Assembly: GCA_039105265.1 (NCBI GenBank)
Contig: JAPFFF010000009.1
Location: forward strand, 3,844,001-3,908,000
DNA from: Tritrichomonas musculus
Lineage: Eukaryota > Parabasalia > Tritrichomonadida > Tritrichomonadidae
Length of the DNA: 64,000 bases
Direction of reading: 5' to 3'
Made by a program: the position numbers and the translations under genes. Shown here piece by piece: positions 33,944-44,140 of the stretch. Position 1 is the stretch's first letter. Each line of letters begins with the position of its first letter. The notes under the pieces are model-generated. The model was not told the DNA's origin. It saw only the letters and a program-made list of their open reading frames with translations, and did no database searches.

Positions 33944-34300
33944 GGAGTCACGCTAACGGGTGCGTTTCGGCAGTGTGAAAGACGTGTTGGTTGGGGTCGT
34001 TTCGGCATGGTGGAGCCGTGTAAGAGGTAGTCGTTGGAGTCACGCTAACGGGTGTTTTTAGGGCCGTTTGTTCGTGTGGGATCCGTGTGAAAGACAGTCG
34101 TTGGAGTCACGCTAACGGGTGTTTTAGAGGGCGTTTCGGCAGGGTGGGAGCCGTGTAAGAGGTAGTCGTTGGAGTCACGCTAACGGGTGTTTTAGAGGGC
34201 GTTTCGGCAGGGTGGGAGCCGTGTAAGAGGTAGTCGTTGGAGTCACGCTAACGGGTGCGTTTCGGCATGGTGGAGGCATTCACGGGGGTTGTCAGGAGTC
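33944..34300 (+). repeat. 68-bp G+C-rich tandem repeats at the right edge of the island
   Basis: GGAGTCACGCTAACGGGTG begins at 33944, 34036, 34103, 34171 and 34239. Spacing is 92, 67, 68 and 68 bp, so the unit is about 68 bp, the first interval being longer. Each unit also contains CGTTTCGGCA, GTGGGAGCCGTGT and AAGAGGTAGTCGTT. After the last unit the sequence GTCCTGGGCCTCGGACCAGG shows a small dyad, then A+T-rich DNA resumes. The array may be a replication or packaging signal of the element, or a simple minisatellite. Confidence 0.9.
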
Positions 34301-34320
34301 CTGGGCCTCGGACCAGGAAT

Positions 34321-35341
34321 CATGACAATCATATACTACTTTTCCGAAAAAATTTTCTAAATACGATTTTCTTATAGAGCATGTCTACAAATCTGATTTT
34401 CTGCTATAACATATATGAGAATATAAAACTCGTTTTAACATATCATGCGCACTTAGTTACCTTTCACTTTGTCACTTTTTTTCTAATATACTAAAGTGCA
34501 AATTAACATGCACCATGCATAACTTTGTTTCATACATATCTCTACACAAACCATGGTTAAGTAAACATTTAATAGATAATATATGAATAACTATACGTCC
34601 TATATAATATATTTTCACGATATCTTTGAACTCTTGCTATACTATCTTTTTCGCGTCATTTTTGAAAAAAACTTATTTTCCGAAAAACCCAACGCCACGA
34701 TTTTGCTCAAAATTTATATTTGATAATATTTACTCCCAATAATTTTAATATATCAATTTCGAATCATATCTCCAAAATTCGAAAGTTTCCTACGTTCTAA
34801 CGCTATCTATAAAATATTCCTTGAGGGAATCATTACTTTTTCTTAAAACTAAAGAAACTTTTAGACAACTTTTCAGAAGAAAATAATCGTCCATTTTTTA
34901 AGCTTTATTTTTCAGTGAAATGCTTAAAAATTCTCAGAGTTTTTTATGTCATATAAACAATATACTAGAAATAATTGAAAACCTTCAAAAAGAGAATACA
35001 TAAATTAAAATGATGAAGCATTAGCTTCAAATAATCTTAAAAGATTTGTTACAGCAAATGCTGATACCATCGAAGAGTAAGTTTACTGATACAGAAAGAA
35101 AAGTTGCAATGTCAAAAGAGATAAGAAAAGCATACAATTTTAAAAATCATTAAATTAGTCATACAATTTTAAAAATCCAGAAGCAATTGATGTGATTAAT
35201 ACACCTGTTTCACAAAAACAGAGTCCAAATATCATTGTTTTGACGCTAATGTCGATTATCTCTAATTCCCCATGGTATTAAAAACTCAAACTTAACAAAA
35301 AATTTTTTTTATTATGCATTAATTTGTGATTGCCTGTTAAT
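34321..35341. other. A+T-rich flank with a possible coding remnant
   Basis: No intact gene. At about 35000-35280 the plus strand shows protein-like pieces (ALASNNLKRFVTANADTIEE, then KNPEAIDVINTPVSQKQSPN) in broken frames, followed by the terminus of the minus-strand vWA gene. CATACAATTTTAAAAATC occurs twice, at about 35131 and 35160. Family not recognised. Confidence 0.4.
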
Positions 35342-38032
35342 TCAGGATTGATCAAAAAATTTCACACCTTCAATATACTCTTTGTAGTCACTTTTTCCTA
35401 TTTCACTACTTCTTTGTTTTTCTATAAAAGCGTTTCTATCATCAATGAACATTTTATAAGCTTCTCTATTTATTGCCGAATCTTCTTCTGGATTTCTGAG
35501 TATTTTAACAATTTCCTCAATTAATGAACCAATTGATAATTCAGGGTTATAATCTTTATCGAGCAAATTAAACATGGCATTTCCATTGCATGAGATGTTT
35601 GGATGGAAAGGAATCGTCAAGAAAGTGAATGAAGGCGGCACATATGGATACATTGAAGGAAGATGCATGAAGCAATTTAGCCATTTGTTTTCAAACGATG
35701 ATTGACCTGTTATTTTAATGAATATTCTCCATTCATCTAAAGTATCAACATTTGAATAAACAACGATATCACTAGAATGATTTGACTGAATATCATTTAA
35801 TTCTTTTAATGCACGAAACATTAGAAGCGTTTTCTTTTTGTTCTTGTACAAATGATTCATGTACTGTGGCGTTGCCAAAGAGAACGAGTCTTTGCTTAAT
35901 AGCAATTCTTTGCTTATAGCTTCTTTATCAAAAGCATTGAATTTTGATGCTTCTTCTTTCAAAATTTTTTCTGTAACTTCATCTCTAAAAGGTTGATTAC
36001 AAAATCGTCTACTAATGTCAATAAAGGCTTCTTGATCAACAATTTTAAATCCTTCATTTATATCTGTTAAATTGAAACAGAGACCTCCAGTCATCTTTGA
36101 AAACGCACAAATTTCTTTGTTGCTTTCGTGCAATTCTGATACCAAAATCGTGTCAACAATAATTCTTTTACTGATGAAATCGTTTGCAAGAGAAGGAATT
36201 GACAAAGTTGATTTATTATCTTCGCCATCAGTTATTAAAATGATTCTATATTCTGCATTCTGAAACAAATATTCATATTCTCTTTCTTCTTCTTCTTCTT
36301 CTTCTTCTTCATAGATATAATAATCAGCTTTAATTATCATATCTTGAGCTTTGTTTAATGCATCGTAAATAAGTGTATCTTTTCTATTTGGATTTCCATT
36401 ATTCAGTTCTTCGACAAATTGAGAAGAGATTGAGGTTACTTCTTTACAAATTTTAATTGAATCACTAAAACCAATCAATCCATAAATTGATGAATCACGA
36501 AGCTTGGATGACTTATCAATAAAATTCGAAAGAAATTGTGTTGCCAATTGAATTTTTGATAATTCTGAATTTCCAAGATTTGTTCTCATTGATAACGATT
36601 CATCAAAACAGATAACAACTATTTGTTTAACTATTTGCTGATTAATAACCGATGTAATTTTTTCTATTTGATGATTATTTGATTTGATTGAAAGATCAAT
36701 AATTGAAATCTTCTCGATTTCACCTATTTTCGGATCAATGATTTTAACCATTCCTTCATTATCATCATAGTCCTGTCCTATGAAGAGCAGAACTTCATTT
36801 TCGTTCTCTCCATGAATAAATGTTGGGTGATGAATGTATTGCAACGATAGAGGTGAAACAGGCTTGTATGTTGTAATAACGTAAATCTCATAGTCAATCA
36901 AAACTTCTCTTCTTGGCGATTCGATAATGCTCACTCGAAAATTAAACTTAGAGTCGATGTTCGATTGCCAGAAGGCAACACGATTTTGTTGGTTGGTTGC
37001 TTTAAGATAATTGCAAAGCTTTCTGTCATCTTCATCAAAATTGTCACAATCAAGAACTCGCAAATTTAAAACTTCAGGATTATCCATGAGTCCTACAAAA
37101 GTAATAATTGTTAACACGTATTCAAAAACTCTTTCATTCTCAACTTCACCCAATATTAAGCCAAAGATGCAATGCAAAGGACCCGTGATTGCAATGATAT
37201 TTCGAACATTAAGTTTTTCATGCTGAATGAGTCTAAACATGTTGGTGACAAGTGGCGAAAAGCCGCTAATCATAGCAAATACTTGCACAAAGAGCTCACT
37301 ATTCGTTCCGTTGTGATAAACATAACCGAGAAATGAAGATATTTGTGTCAAACCGGCGGTTGTTGATTCAAAAAGTGGAGAAAGTATGTTTTTATTGAAT
37401 TTGAGGCAGTTGCAAGGCTCTTTCACTTCTTCATTGATAAATTCACCAAGCTCTTTTGTAACAACAACATAAAAACAGTGCTTAGTAACCGTTAATTCGT
37501 CAAAATATGATGATAGTGGCAGATCTGATTCTAAAAAAGGAATTCCTCCTGGTAAAAAAATATGGACTTCGAACTTTTTGGGTGCATCTGGAGGTAATTC
37601 TTTCTTGACCAAATCTTTTATCTTATTTAAAACTTTTTCATAAGTATCGGTAAGATTTAAATGGATTATTTGGCCAAAAAATAGAGAATTACGTGATATA
37701 GCAATAAATACTTTGAACTTATTAAATCCACGATTATTTAAACTCATACATTTATTATTTTTTGATATAACATTATTATTATTTAAATCTTCTTGCCCTT
37801 TGTCAAGATTATTTTTAAATAATAAGTTTGTGTTAGATGAATTGTCAATGCAATTTAAAAACAATTCATTTGGATCAAGCTGTCTTCCTTTGAAATAAAC
37901 TGAATTGATATTAGGATTTTCAAACTCATTTTGTGCAATATTAAGAATATTGCCAACAATACTATTTCTAGGTGCTTCAATTTCATTGATCGTTCTCCCA
38001 TTAAATGAAGCATTAAATTTTATCTTTTTCAT
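35342..38032 (-). CDS. Ubiquitin-like / vWA / inactive E2 (UEV-like) multidomain protein
   Basis: 896 residues from ATG at 38032. Order: an N-terminal ubiquitin-like region (about 1-75), a second beta-grasp-like region (about 105-180), an unrecognised middle, a vWA domain (about 475-650) with MIDAS-type DESLS (in FDESLSMRT) and DGED, a Glu run (EEEEEEEEERE) inside or after it, and a C-terminal E2-like domain (about 735-880) with YPYVPPSF and HPN (810-812). In E2 enzymes the catalytic Cys lies ten residues after the His of HPN; here that position is Met820 (HPNISCNGNAM), so the domain is probably a catalytically dead UEV-type E2 unless Cys815 substitutes. Role: possibly a ubiquitin-pathway scaffold. 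The conserved 5' flank is duplicated 2.9 kb away. Confidence 0.85.
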   Translation of the reverse strand: MKKIKFNASFNGRTINEIEAPRNSIVGNILNIAQNEFENPNINSVYFKGRQLDPNELFLNCIDNSSNTNLLFKNNLDKGQEDLNNNNVISKNNKCMSLNNRGFNKFKVFIAISRNSLFFGQIIHLNLTDTYEKVLNKIKDLVKKELPPDAPKKFEVHIFLPGGIPFLESDLPLSSYFDELTVTKHCFYVVVTKELGEFINEEVKEPCNCLKFNKNILSPLFESTTAGLTQISSFLGYVYHNGTNSELFVQVFAMISGFSPLVTNMFRLIQHEKLNVRNIIAITGPLHCIFGLILGEVENERVFEYVLTIITFVGLMDNPEVLNLRVLDCDNFDEDDRKLCNYLKATNQQNRVAFWQSNIDSKFNFRVSIIESPRREVLIDYEIYVITTYKPVSPLSLQYIHHPTFIHGENENEVLLFIGQDYDDNEGMVKIIDPKIGEIEKISIIDLSIKSNNHQIEKITSVINQQIVKQIVVICFDESLSMRTNLGNSELSKIQLATQFLSNFIDKSSKLRDSSIYGLIGFSDSIKICKEVTSISSQFVEELNNGNPNRKDTLIYDALNKAQDMIIKADYYIYEEEEEEEEEREYEYLFQNAEYRIILITDGEDNKSTLSIPSLANDFISKRIIVDTILVSELHESNKEICAFSKMTGGLCFNLTDINEGFKIVDQEAFIDISRRFCNQPFRDEVTEKILKEEASKFNAFDKEAISKELLLSKDSFSLATPQYMNHLYKNKKKTLLMFRALKELNDIQSNHSSDIVVYSNVDTLDEWRIFIKITGQSSFENKWLNCFMHLPSMYPYVPPSFTFLTIPFHPNISCNGNAMFNLLDKDYNPELSIGSLIEEIVKILRNPEEDSAINREAYKMFIDDRNAFIEKQRSSEIGKSDYKEYIEGVKFFDQS

Positions 38033-38044
38033 TTTTTTAAATAG

Positions 38045-38200
38045 TGTAATAACGTTTTTTATCTGAAAAAGAGAACTTGGTTAACAAAAATTATAAATAT
38101 TTCATTAATCAATGTTTTTATTCCAAAAGAATATTCTAATTATATTGATGATTTAGGCCATAGTGAAGATATTTGTTAAAATCTAATCCAGATTTTTGAC
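38045..38200 (+). repeat. Duplicated promoter/5' segment, upstream copy
   Basis: This matches 40904-41098: ATAACGTTTTTTATCTGAAA here versus ATAACGTTTGTATCTGAAAA there, then AACTTGGTTAACAAAAAT and TATTTCATTA. The match continues past an internal difference of about 40 bp into TATATTGATGATTTAGGC...GATATTTGT, which encodes the start of the DUF3447 gene at 40988. So this copy is a partial duplicate of that gene's 5' region, lying next to the divergent vWA gene. Confidence 0.8.
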
Positions 38201-38599
38201 TAATTATAAATAATATATAAATAGAACTAATATAACATATTATAGTAATACATGTTTTATATCATAAAACCGACCGTATATCGAAAAAATGATATGATTA
38301 CTTGAAAAATTAATCGTTTAATTTCTCAAAATTGAATGAATTTAAAACAAAGCCAATATATTCTTATAATATAATAGTATTCATTAATAGAAACACATTG
38401 AAAACGATAAACACAAAGAAAAAGATAAACACGAAGATAAAAAATAATGTAAAAATGCAAACGTTGAGGCTGATGCTGTATATGGATTGCACCTCTGAGA
38501 AGTTGTTAAAATGTAACATTCATTGCCATCAAAATATTACGTAATATTGAAGAGAATATAAAACTGATTTCTCAGTAAAATTTTTAAAATTAAAACGAG
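38201..38599. other. A+T-rich intergenic stretch
   Basis: No gene supported. A 70-residue open frame here is Lys/Asn/Thr-rich and compositional. Confidence 0.4.
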
Positions 38600-40670
38600 C
38601 ATTGATGCAAAAAAAAGAGGAACCAAGGAATCCTTCATTCCAGAAAAAGAAATAAAGCTCATAATACACTTTGTCCACGTCAAATAACATAAGGATTATG
38701 AAAAGTAATTTAGTATCAATGAATTCGTGGTTTATGGAAACATTTTTACTTTTTTAAAATGGAAAACTTAGCTTTAATTATGCATTGTTATATTGGGACA
38801 ATCGTTTTTTTCTACACCTGATTCAAAAGGACAAGCAGATCAAAATAATTTTAAGAAATATGATTTTATTATGAATTGCACGAAAACAAAAATTTAGTTA
38901 AAATTGATCAATCAACAAAATTTGAAAATATTTTTGCTATATGCTCATTCAATTCAAAACAAATTAAGCAACCACAAATAAAATATTCAGGAGATTGTTC
39001 AATTATCAATTCTAAAAATAATATATTTGTTTATTTATCAGCAAATGGTGAAATGCAAATTAAAAAAGAAAATCAAATTCATACAGATAATTTCTTTAAA
39101 AAACTAATTAAAAAAAAAAAACAATATTCCTCTTTTTTGTATAGATCAAAATGAATGGTATCCAATTTTCGATGTATATTGCACGAAATTAAAAGAGTTT
39201 CAAATATTAGATGCAAAAAAAAAAAAACAATGAAAAAGCAAAAAAAAATGTTTATCTGATAATGTGAATAACTTTGAAAAATTTGCATCATTATTATTTA
39301 TGAACAAAGAAATAACTCATGGTATCAAAGATATAATTAATCATGAACAATTAAAATGTTTCAAAGAAAATTTAATTGATTCAGATAAAATTTTATCATA
39401 TATTGACAATTTTGAATCATGTAATGACGAAGTAAAAGCAGTTTGTTCATTTAACTTAATTAAAACATTACATGACTCATTTGCAAATAGATTTTACGAA
39501 CTCAAGTCAAATAGTTTTGTATTAAAGTCAGTTATTTCTGAAGAAGAACTACATGCAAAATCTAATGATTTATTTGAACAATATACTATAGTTGAAAACA
39601 ATGCTTTAAGACAACTCAAACATCAAACTTCAAGAGAAATAGAAAAATAAACGAAATCAATGTCTTCGATAAAATGCAATGATATGCAATCACAAAAAGA
39701 CCAAAATGAAGCCTATTTATTTGAAATTAATGCAATGCCAGTTAAAAAGAATGAAAACCCAGATTTCATTACAATTTCAATGTTTTAAGTAAAAACATCA
39801 ATTGTTATTCCAAAATGCTCAACAGCAGTTTTAATGCATTCTCTCATATATAAACTAATATTTTCATAGATATATTGCATTTGAAGTTCTTTAGATTCTT
39901 TTAATGGATTCATTGTATAAGACAAGAGAAAAAAGGGTTTGGTGATTATTAACCACCATTGAATGAATTACCAGATAATAGCTCTTATCCCAATCTTGTT
40001 GGTCAATTAATTGAAGTAATTATACAATTCTGGGAAAATGGAGGAGCTCTTGTTTTCTGGGCAGAAGGTGAACCATTATTTTATCAAGTAAATCTGTTTC
40101 TTGAACAAAATGGATTTGATTTCAAAATTGAAGGAAATCATCAAGGAAGACAATTTTTATTACCTGATGATTCAAATGATCTTCAAAATAGACAAACATT
40201 CAATAGGCATCCACAAGGTGATGAAGAATTTGTTGCCTATGTATATGAAAGTGAAGGACTTCGCTTGACTAATTATATTAGAACATGTGCTAGATCAAAT
40301 ATTTATTTCAGTGGAATAAATATTTGTCATTATGGAATACCTACTTTTAATAAAGTTGGAGAAACTTATGTTAATGAAGGAAAAAGAAACCTTTTCACAA
40401 TTTTATCAATTAGCAGTGTTGGCGAAGACATCGCTGGCAATTTCCTTCAGAATGTTGCAGATAATTTGATTTCTTCAATTGGAGCATTTTAAATAAACCA
40501 TTTTTTTTTATTTTTAAATATATTATTTTTTATTATTATTATTGTATTTTATTTGAAATATTGTATTAATTTATACACAAGTTGGAATACGATTAATACA
40601 ATATGCAACTGGTTCAATGAGGTATTGGATGCTGTATTAAGAGCAAGAGATATTGCTGATGTTAAGTAGA
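38600..40670 (+). pseudogene. Decayed large protein gene with an internal inverted piece
   Basis: Three open stretches without ATG starts give consistent protein: HENKNLVKIDQSTKFENIF (38876-39154), VISEEELHAKSNDLFEQYTI (39264-39650) and, after a gap, SYPNLVGQLIEVIIQFWENG, GALVFWAEGEPLFYQVNLFL (39959-40492). The WENGGALVFWAEGEPLFYQ segment resembles a domain often found in trichomonad multidomain proteins near vWA genes. Between the second and third stretch the minus strand (39785-39915) instead encodes ESKELQMQYIYENISLYMRE, CIKTAVEHFGITIDVF, so part of the gene may have been inverted. Several frame breaks are present. Function is not assigned. Confidence 0.6.
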
Positions 40671-40751
40671 CTGTATGCTGGTGGTCATGAACCTGAAAAC
40701 TAAGCAGATTCTATGATATTTTGCTAATTTAATATCTTTCATTACTACATT

Positions 40752-40961
40752 TTAAATTATGAGCATGACATCATTCTCATCTGTTGGTTGAATGACTTGA
40801 ATTGATTGAATTGCAAGTTCAAGCAATTTTTCATTCATTTTGGCCCTAATCACGACAAGTTTATTTGTAATATAACGGATAACAAAAGATTTTAATTTTT
40901 TGAAATAACGTTTGTATCTGAAAAAGTGAACTTGGTTAACAAAAATTTTTAAATATTTCAT
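40752..40961 (-). pseudogene. Small minus-strand gene remnant
   Basis: 69-residue open frame whose end reads LVVIRAKMNEKLLELAIQSI, QVIQPTDENDVMLII. The last 28 residues look like a real protein terminus, while the first 40 are an antisense reading of the duplicated promoter segment. It is probably a 3' fragment of a gene that once lay divergent from the DUF3447 gene, as the vWA gene does beside the other copy. Confidence 0.4.
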
Positions 40962-41098
40962 TATTCAATTTTTTGTTTTTATTACAAATGGATCTCTTCC
41001 AATATTTTGATGATCTTAAAGATATTCAGAATATTCTTTTAGATTATATTGATGATTTGGGCGATAGTGAAGATATTTGTCAAAATCTAATCCAGATT
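40904..41098 (+). repeat. Duplicated promoter/5' segment, downstream copy
   Basis: Partner of 38045-38200. It covers the upstream flank (including TCATTA at 40957-40962, an Inr-like match 26 bases before the ATG) and the first 37 codons of the DUF3447 gene. The partner copy has lost about 40 bp around the start codon, so this one is the more complete. Confidence 0.8.
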
Positions 41099-42055
41099 AC
41101 TAATAATTTTAACTTTTCAATTGGCATAAGTCAATTCAAAATCTTTATTTATATTCTTTCAGCAATATCTGCAAATCATCACCGTGATTCAACCTTTTTT
41201 AGCAAAATATACAAAATAATAAATTATTTCCGTGACGATATCCAAAAATATTTTACTTCTTCAGAAATATTCGACTTTTTCAAAGAAAACAAACCAATAA
41301 TTCTATACCTTATTGATGAGAAAATCATTACACTTGATGATCAACTGTTAAAAATAATGAAAAACGATCCATATTTCTTTTCACCAGAGTCATCAATTGA
41401 CAATCAAGAATATTTTGAAGAAAAACGCAGAATTGGAGAAAATGACTCATATATTTGCTCATTAATCCGACAAGATTCAATTGTAGAATTTGTTGTCTAT
41501 GTAAATCAAACGAATTTATCACTTTCAAAAACTTTAAAAAAGTCGATTTTTGAAACGAATTCTTTTTTGATGAACAAAGAAACAACGATATTTGAATATT
41601 CTGCATTTTTTGGCTCAATTCAAATTTTCAATTACTTGTTGTTAAATAAAGTTACTCCAACTCCTTCTTTGTGGATGTATGCAATACATTCAAACAATCC
41701 TGAAATGATTTATGCCATTGAAAGATTGCAAATTAAGCCAGAAGATCCTTCATATGAAGAATGTTTAATAGAGTCAATCAAATGCCATCATAATGATATT
41801 GCCAACTATATCAAAAATAATCTTATGAATGAAGACGATTTAGAATTTAAGGCCAATTATGTTTTCGATAATAATTTCAATAAGCACTGTTATTGTTATT
41901 ATAACTTTAGCCTGTTGGATTTAAATGCAATTGATCATAAATTCAATTTTTTTTATTGGTGCGAATTTGGTTTTTTCAATCTGGTAAAATTTTATGTTGA
42001 AAACAAAAAAGTTGATTTGTATGAAACCGTAATTTTAAATTCAAAAATTGAATAG
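40988..42055 (+). CDS. DUF3447/ankyrin-family protein, probably 3'-truncated
   Basis: 355 residues from ATG at 40988 (the open frame begins a few codons earlier without one). The N-terminal helical region (MDLFQYFDDLKDIQNILLDY, ENLIQI-type spacing) and the DUF3447 region (IFEYSAFFGSIQIFNYLLLN, YAIHSNNPEMIYAIERL) are typical of the trichomonad family. It stops in the middle of what should be an ankyrin unit (FYWCEFGFFNLVKFYVENKK), where longer members continue with many repeats. The next open stretch in the same frame, after 130 bp, resumes with an ankyrin repeat and turns into BspA-type LRRs. The protein may be functional but is shorter than the usual member. Role: predicted protein-protein binding. 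Confidence 0.7.
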   Translation: MDLFQYFDDLKDIQNILLDYIDDLGDSEDICQNLIQITNNFNFSIGISQFKIFIYILSAISANHHRDSTFFSKIYKIINYFRDDIQKYFTSSEIFDFFKENKPIILYLIDEKIITLDDQLLKIMKNDPYFFSPESSIDNQEYFEEKRRIGENDSYICSLIRQDSIVEFVVYVNQTNLSLSKTLKKSIFETNSFLMNKETTIFEYSAFFGSIQIFNYLLLNKVTPTPSLWMYAIHSNNPEMIYAIERLQIKPEDPSYEECLIESIKCHHNDIANYIKNNLMNEDDLEFKANYVFDNNFNKHCYCYYNFSLLDLNAIDHKFNFFYWCEFGFFNLVKFYVENKKVDLYETVILNSKIE

Positions 42056-42181
42056 TAAAATTCAAAAAAAAAAATATCATATTTATTCAATTTCACTAGT
42101 ATTTAAAATGGAATTTCACATAAGTTGTTCTTAAATATAGTTTTAACAAGTATGTTTTTTTTTCAAAATAAAGTTTCTTAA

Positions 42182-43630
42182 TTTAATTTGTTTTATTTCA
42201 CTCCTTTGAAATTAGCTGCATCAAACAATAATCACGAAATAATTTATTATTTATTATCTTCGCTGAAAGAAAAGACCATTAAGAAGAATTGTTTCAAAGG
42301 TTGTTCTATATTAAGAAAAATAACAATTCCATCTTCAATTGTTACAATTGAAAAAGGAGCTTTTGAAAGATGTCAATTATTATCTCAAATCGCGTTTGAA
42401 GAACCGATATCTGTTACATCAATTGGAGCTGAATGTTTCAAAGAATGTGAGTCATTGACACAAATAGAAATACCTTATTTTGTTGCCACAATTGAAAGTC
42501 ATGCATTTGAAAAATGTATATCATTGAATCAAATTAGCATTCCATCTTCGGTTACCAGTATTGAAAGTTATGCATTTCATGAATGTAAATCATTGAAACT
42601 AATTGAAATTCCTCCCTCAGTTACATCGATTAAGGATAATGTTTTTTATAGATGTACATCACTGTGTGATGTAAGAATTCGTGCATCATTACGTGTAATA
42701 GAGAGATCTACTTTTAGTCAATGCTCGGCATTAGAGAGAATAAACATTCCATCGCTAGTAACAATTATTGATGAGTACGCTTTTGAAGGATGTAAATCAT
42801 TGAAAAAAATAGACATTCCTCATTCAGTAACTGAAATAAGAACAGGATCTTTTGATAGTTGTTCATCTTTGATTGAAGTCACAATTCCTTCTTCTGTTAA
42901 AAAAATTGGTAATTATGCTTTCCATTTGTGCAGATCATTAGAACATATTTCAATTCCTTCCTCTGTGACTTCAATTGGAGATCATTCTTTCTATGATTGT
43001 GTGTCTTTGAAGCATATAGACATTCCATCATCAATCACAACGATTAAATCTCATTCATTTTATGATTGTAAATCGCTAGAGAAAGTGTCAATTCCTTCTT
43101 CAGTTACATCAATTGGAAATTATGCATTCGGTAACTGCCCAATAACAGAAATAAAAATACCTTCTTCTGTAACAAGAATCGGCCATCATGCATTTTCAGG
43201 TTGCTCATTTTCAAAAGTAGAAATACCTTCTTCTGTAACGATTATTGAACATCATGCATTTGCTGGCTGTAAAAAATTGACATGTGTAAAACTTCCTTCA
43301 TTAAAAACAATTGAAAATGGGCTTTTCTATGCATGTTCGTCTTTAATGCAAATCACGATACCTTCTTCTGTAACTGTAATTGGAGTGGGCGCATTTTTAG
43401 AATGTTCTTCTTTGGACATATTAATTATTCCTTCTTCTGTAATTGAAATTAAAGATAGCGCTTTTGAGAATTGTTCTTCGTTATTAATTATTACATTTGA
43501 ATCTTCAGATATCAAGATTGGTGATCATTTAATTGATGGATGCACGTCATTGCTTGTGATTAATGTTTATTCTTTGCAATTACATGAAAAATTTAAAAAA
43601 TATCCAATACCTATTGAATTAAGAAAATAA
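42182..43630 (+). pseudogene. Ankyrin-scrap/BspA-like LRR chimera without its own start codon
   Basis: The open frame starts right after an in-frame TAA (42179-42181) and has no ATG for the first several hundred codons. The first 25 residues (FTPLKLAASNNNHEIIYYLL) are an ankyrin unit; the remaining 450 are about 19 BspA-type LRRs of 23 residues (consensus [20 protein letters not shown]). No signal peptide or membrane span is present. Known BspA-like proteins of trichomonads are surface or secreted adhesins. The uninterrupted repeat array suggests recent decapitation or a fusion whose 5' part is the DUF3447 gene just upstream, in the same frame. Translation from a non-ATG codon is unlikely. 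Confidence 0.75.
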
Positions 43631-44109
43631 CAAAACTTTCACAATTGAACAAGTTATTTTATAGTTCTTTTCAGTGTTTCTAATAAATAAAAATTTTAAT
43701 GAGAATAAAAATAAACTTTCAAAATGAAGAAGAAGAATGATTAACAATCAAATTTCAATTGAAATTTCTCGCTAGAGCATTTTTATTTAAAAGATTTTTT
43801 TTGGGGAATCGATTTTTTTTACACCATTTTTTGAATACTTTTTTATTCAATTTTTGCTAAATAATGCATAATTATATAGTTAAAATAGATTCCCGATTCA
43901 TCCAGCAATTCAAGGAGCCCGATTCGGCTTTGCGAAGCCCCGTGGTGATTAATGGTGTGCATATTCCTGAAAAATTCATATCAAAAAAAAAAGCAAATAG
44001 TTATAATTTTTCGGTAAAATTTTAATTTACGATTTTTTACTTTCCATTAGTTTCTACTCATGGATAGAAAAACCATTCAAAAAGTGGCGTTGAAAAAAAA
44101 AACGATTGT

Positions 44110-44140
<31 letters not shown>

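Larger units (their letters stand above)
29150..34320. mobile_element. Compositionally foreign island with SF2 helicase region; virus- or plasmid-like fossil, family unresolved
   Basis: From about 29150 to 34320 the sequence is visibly richer in G and C than the rest, with frequent CG dinucleotides and balanced codons. Both edges change sharply back to A+T-rich DNA; no matching terminal repeats or target duplication was found, so the limits are approximate. Parts: a 460-bp leader without ORFs, a plus-strand ORF, a convergent minus-strand ORF, a helicase-like region, a small ORF and about 300 bp of 68-bp tandem repeats. It looks broken, with about one break visible in the helicase region. No capsid, integrase or polymerase gene was seen. 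The low number of visible changes suggests a fairly young insertion. Confidence 0.6.

Noticed and set aside
33770-34030. 86-residue open frame
   Set aside because: It runs into the 68-bp repeat array and has no coding character; G+C-rich DNA gives long frames by chance.
29150-34320. Polinton/Maverick identity for the foreign island
   Set aside because: No integrase, polymerase B, protease or capsid-like ORF and no long terminal inverted repeats were found; length is far below the usual size.
42056-42187. Possible intron between the DUF3447 and BspA parts (GTATGT near 42150)
   Set aside because: The GTATGT is not followed by the conserved trichomonad ACTAACACACAG-type 3' site, and splicing there would not join ankyrin units properly.
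43890-43960. G+C-richer patch with a hairpin, considered as a tRNA gene
   Set aside because: No T-arm GTTCGANNC box, no A-box and no cloverleaf could be drawn.
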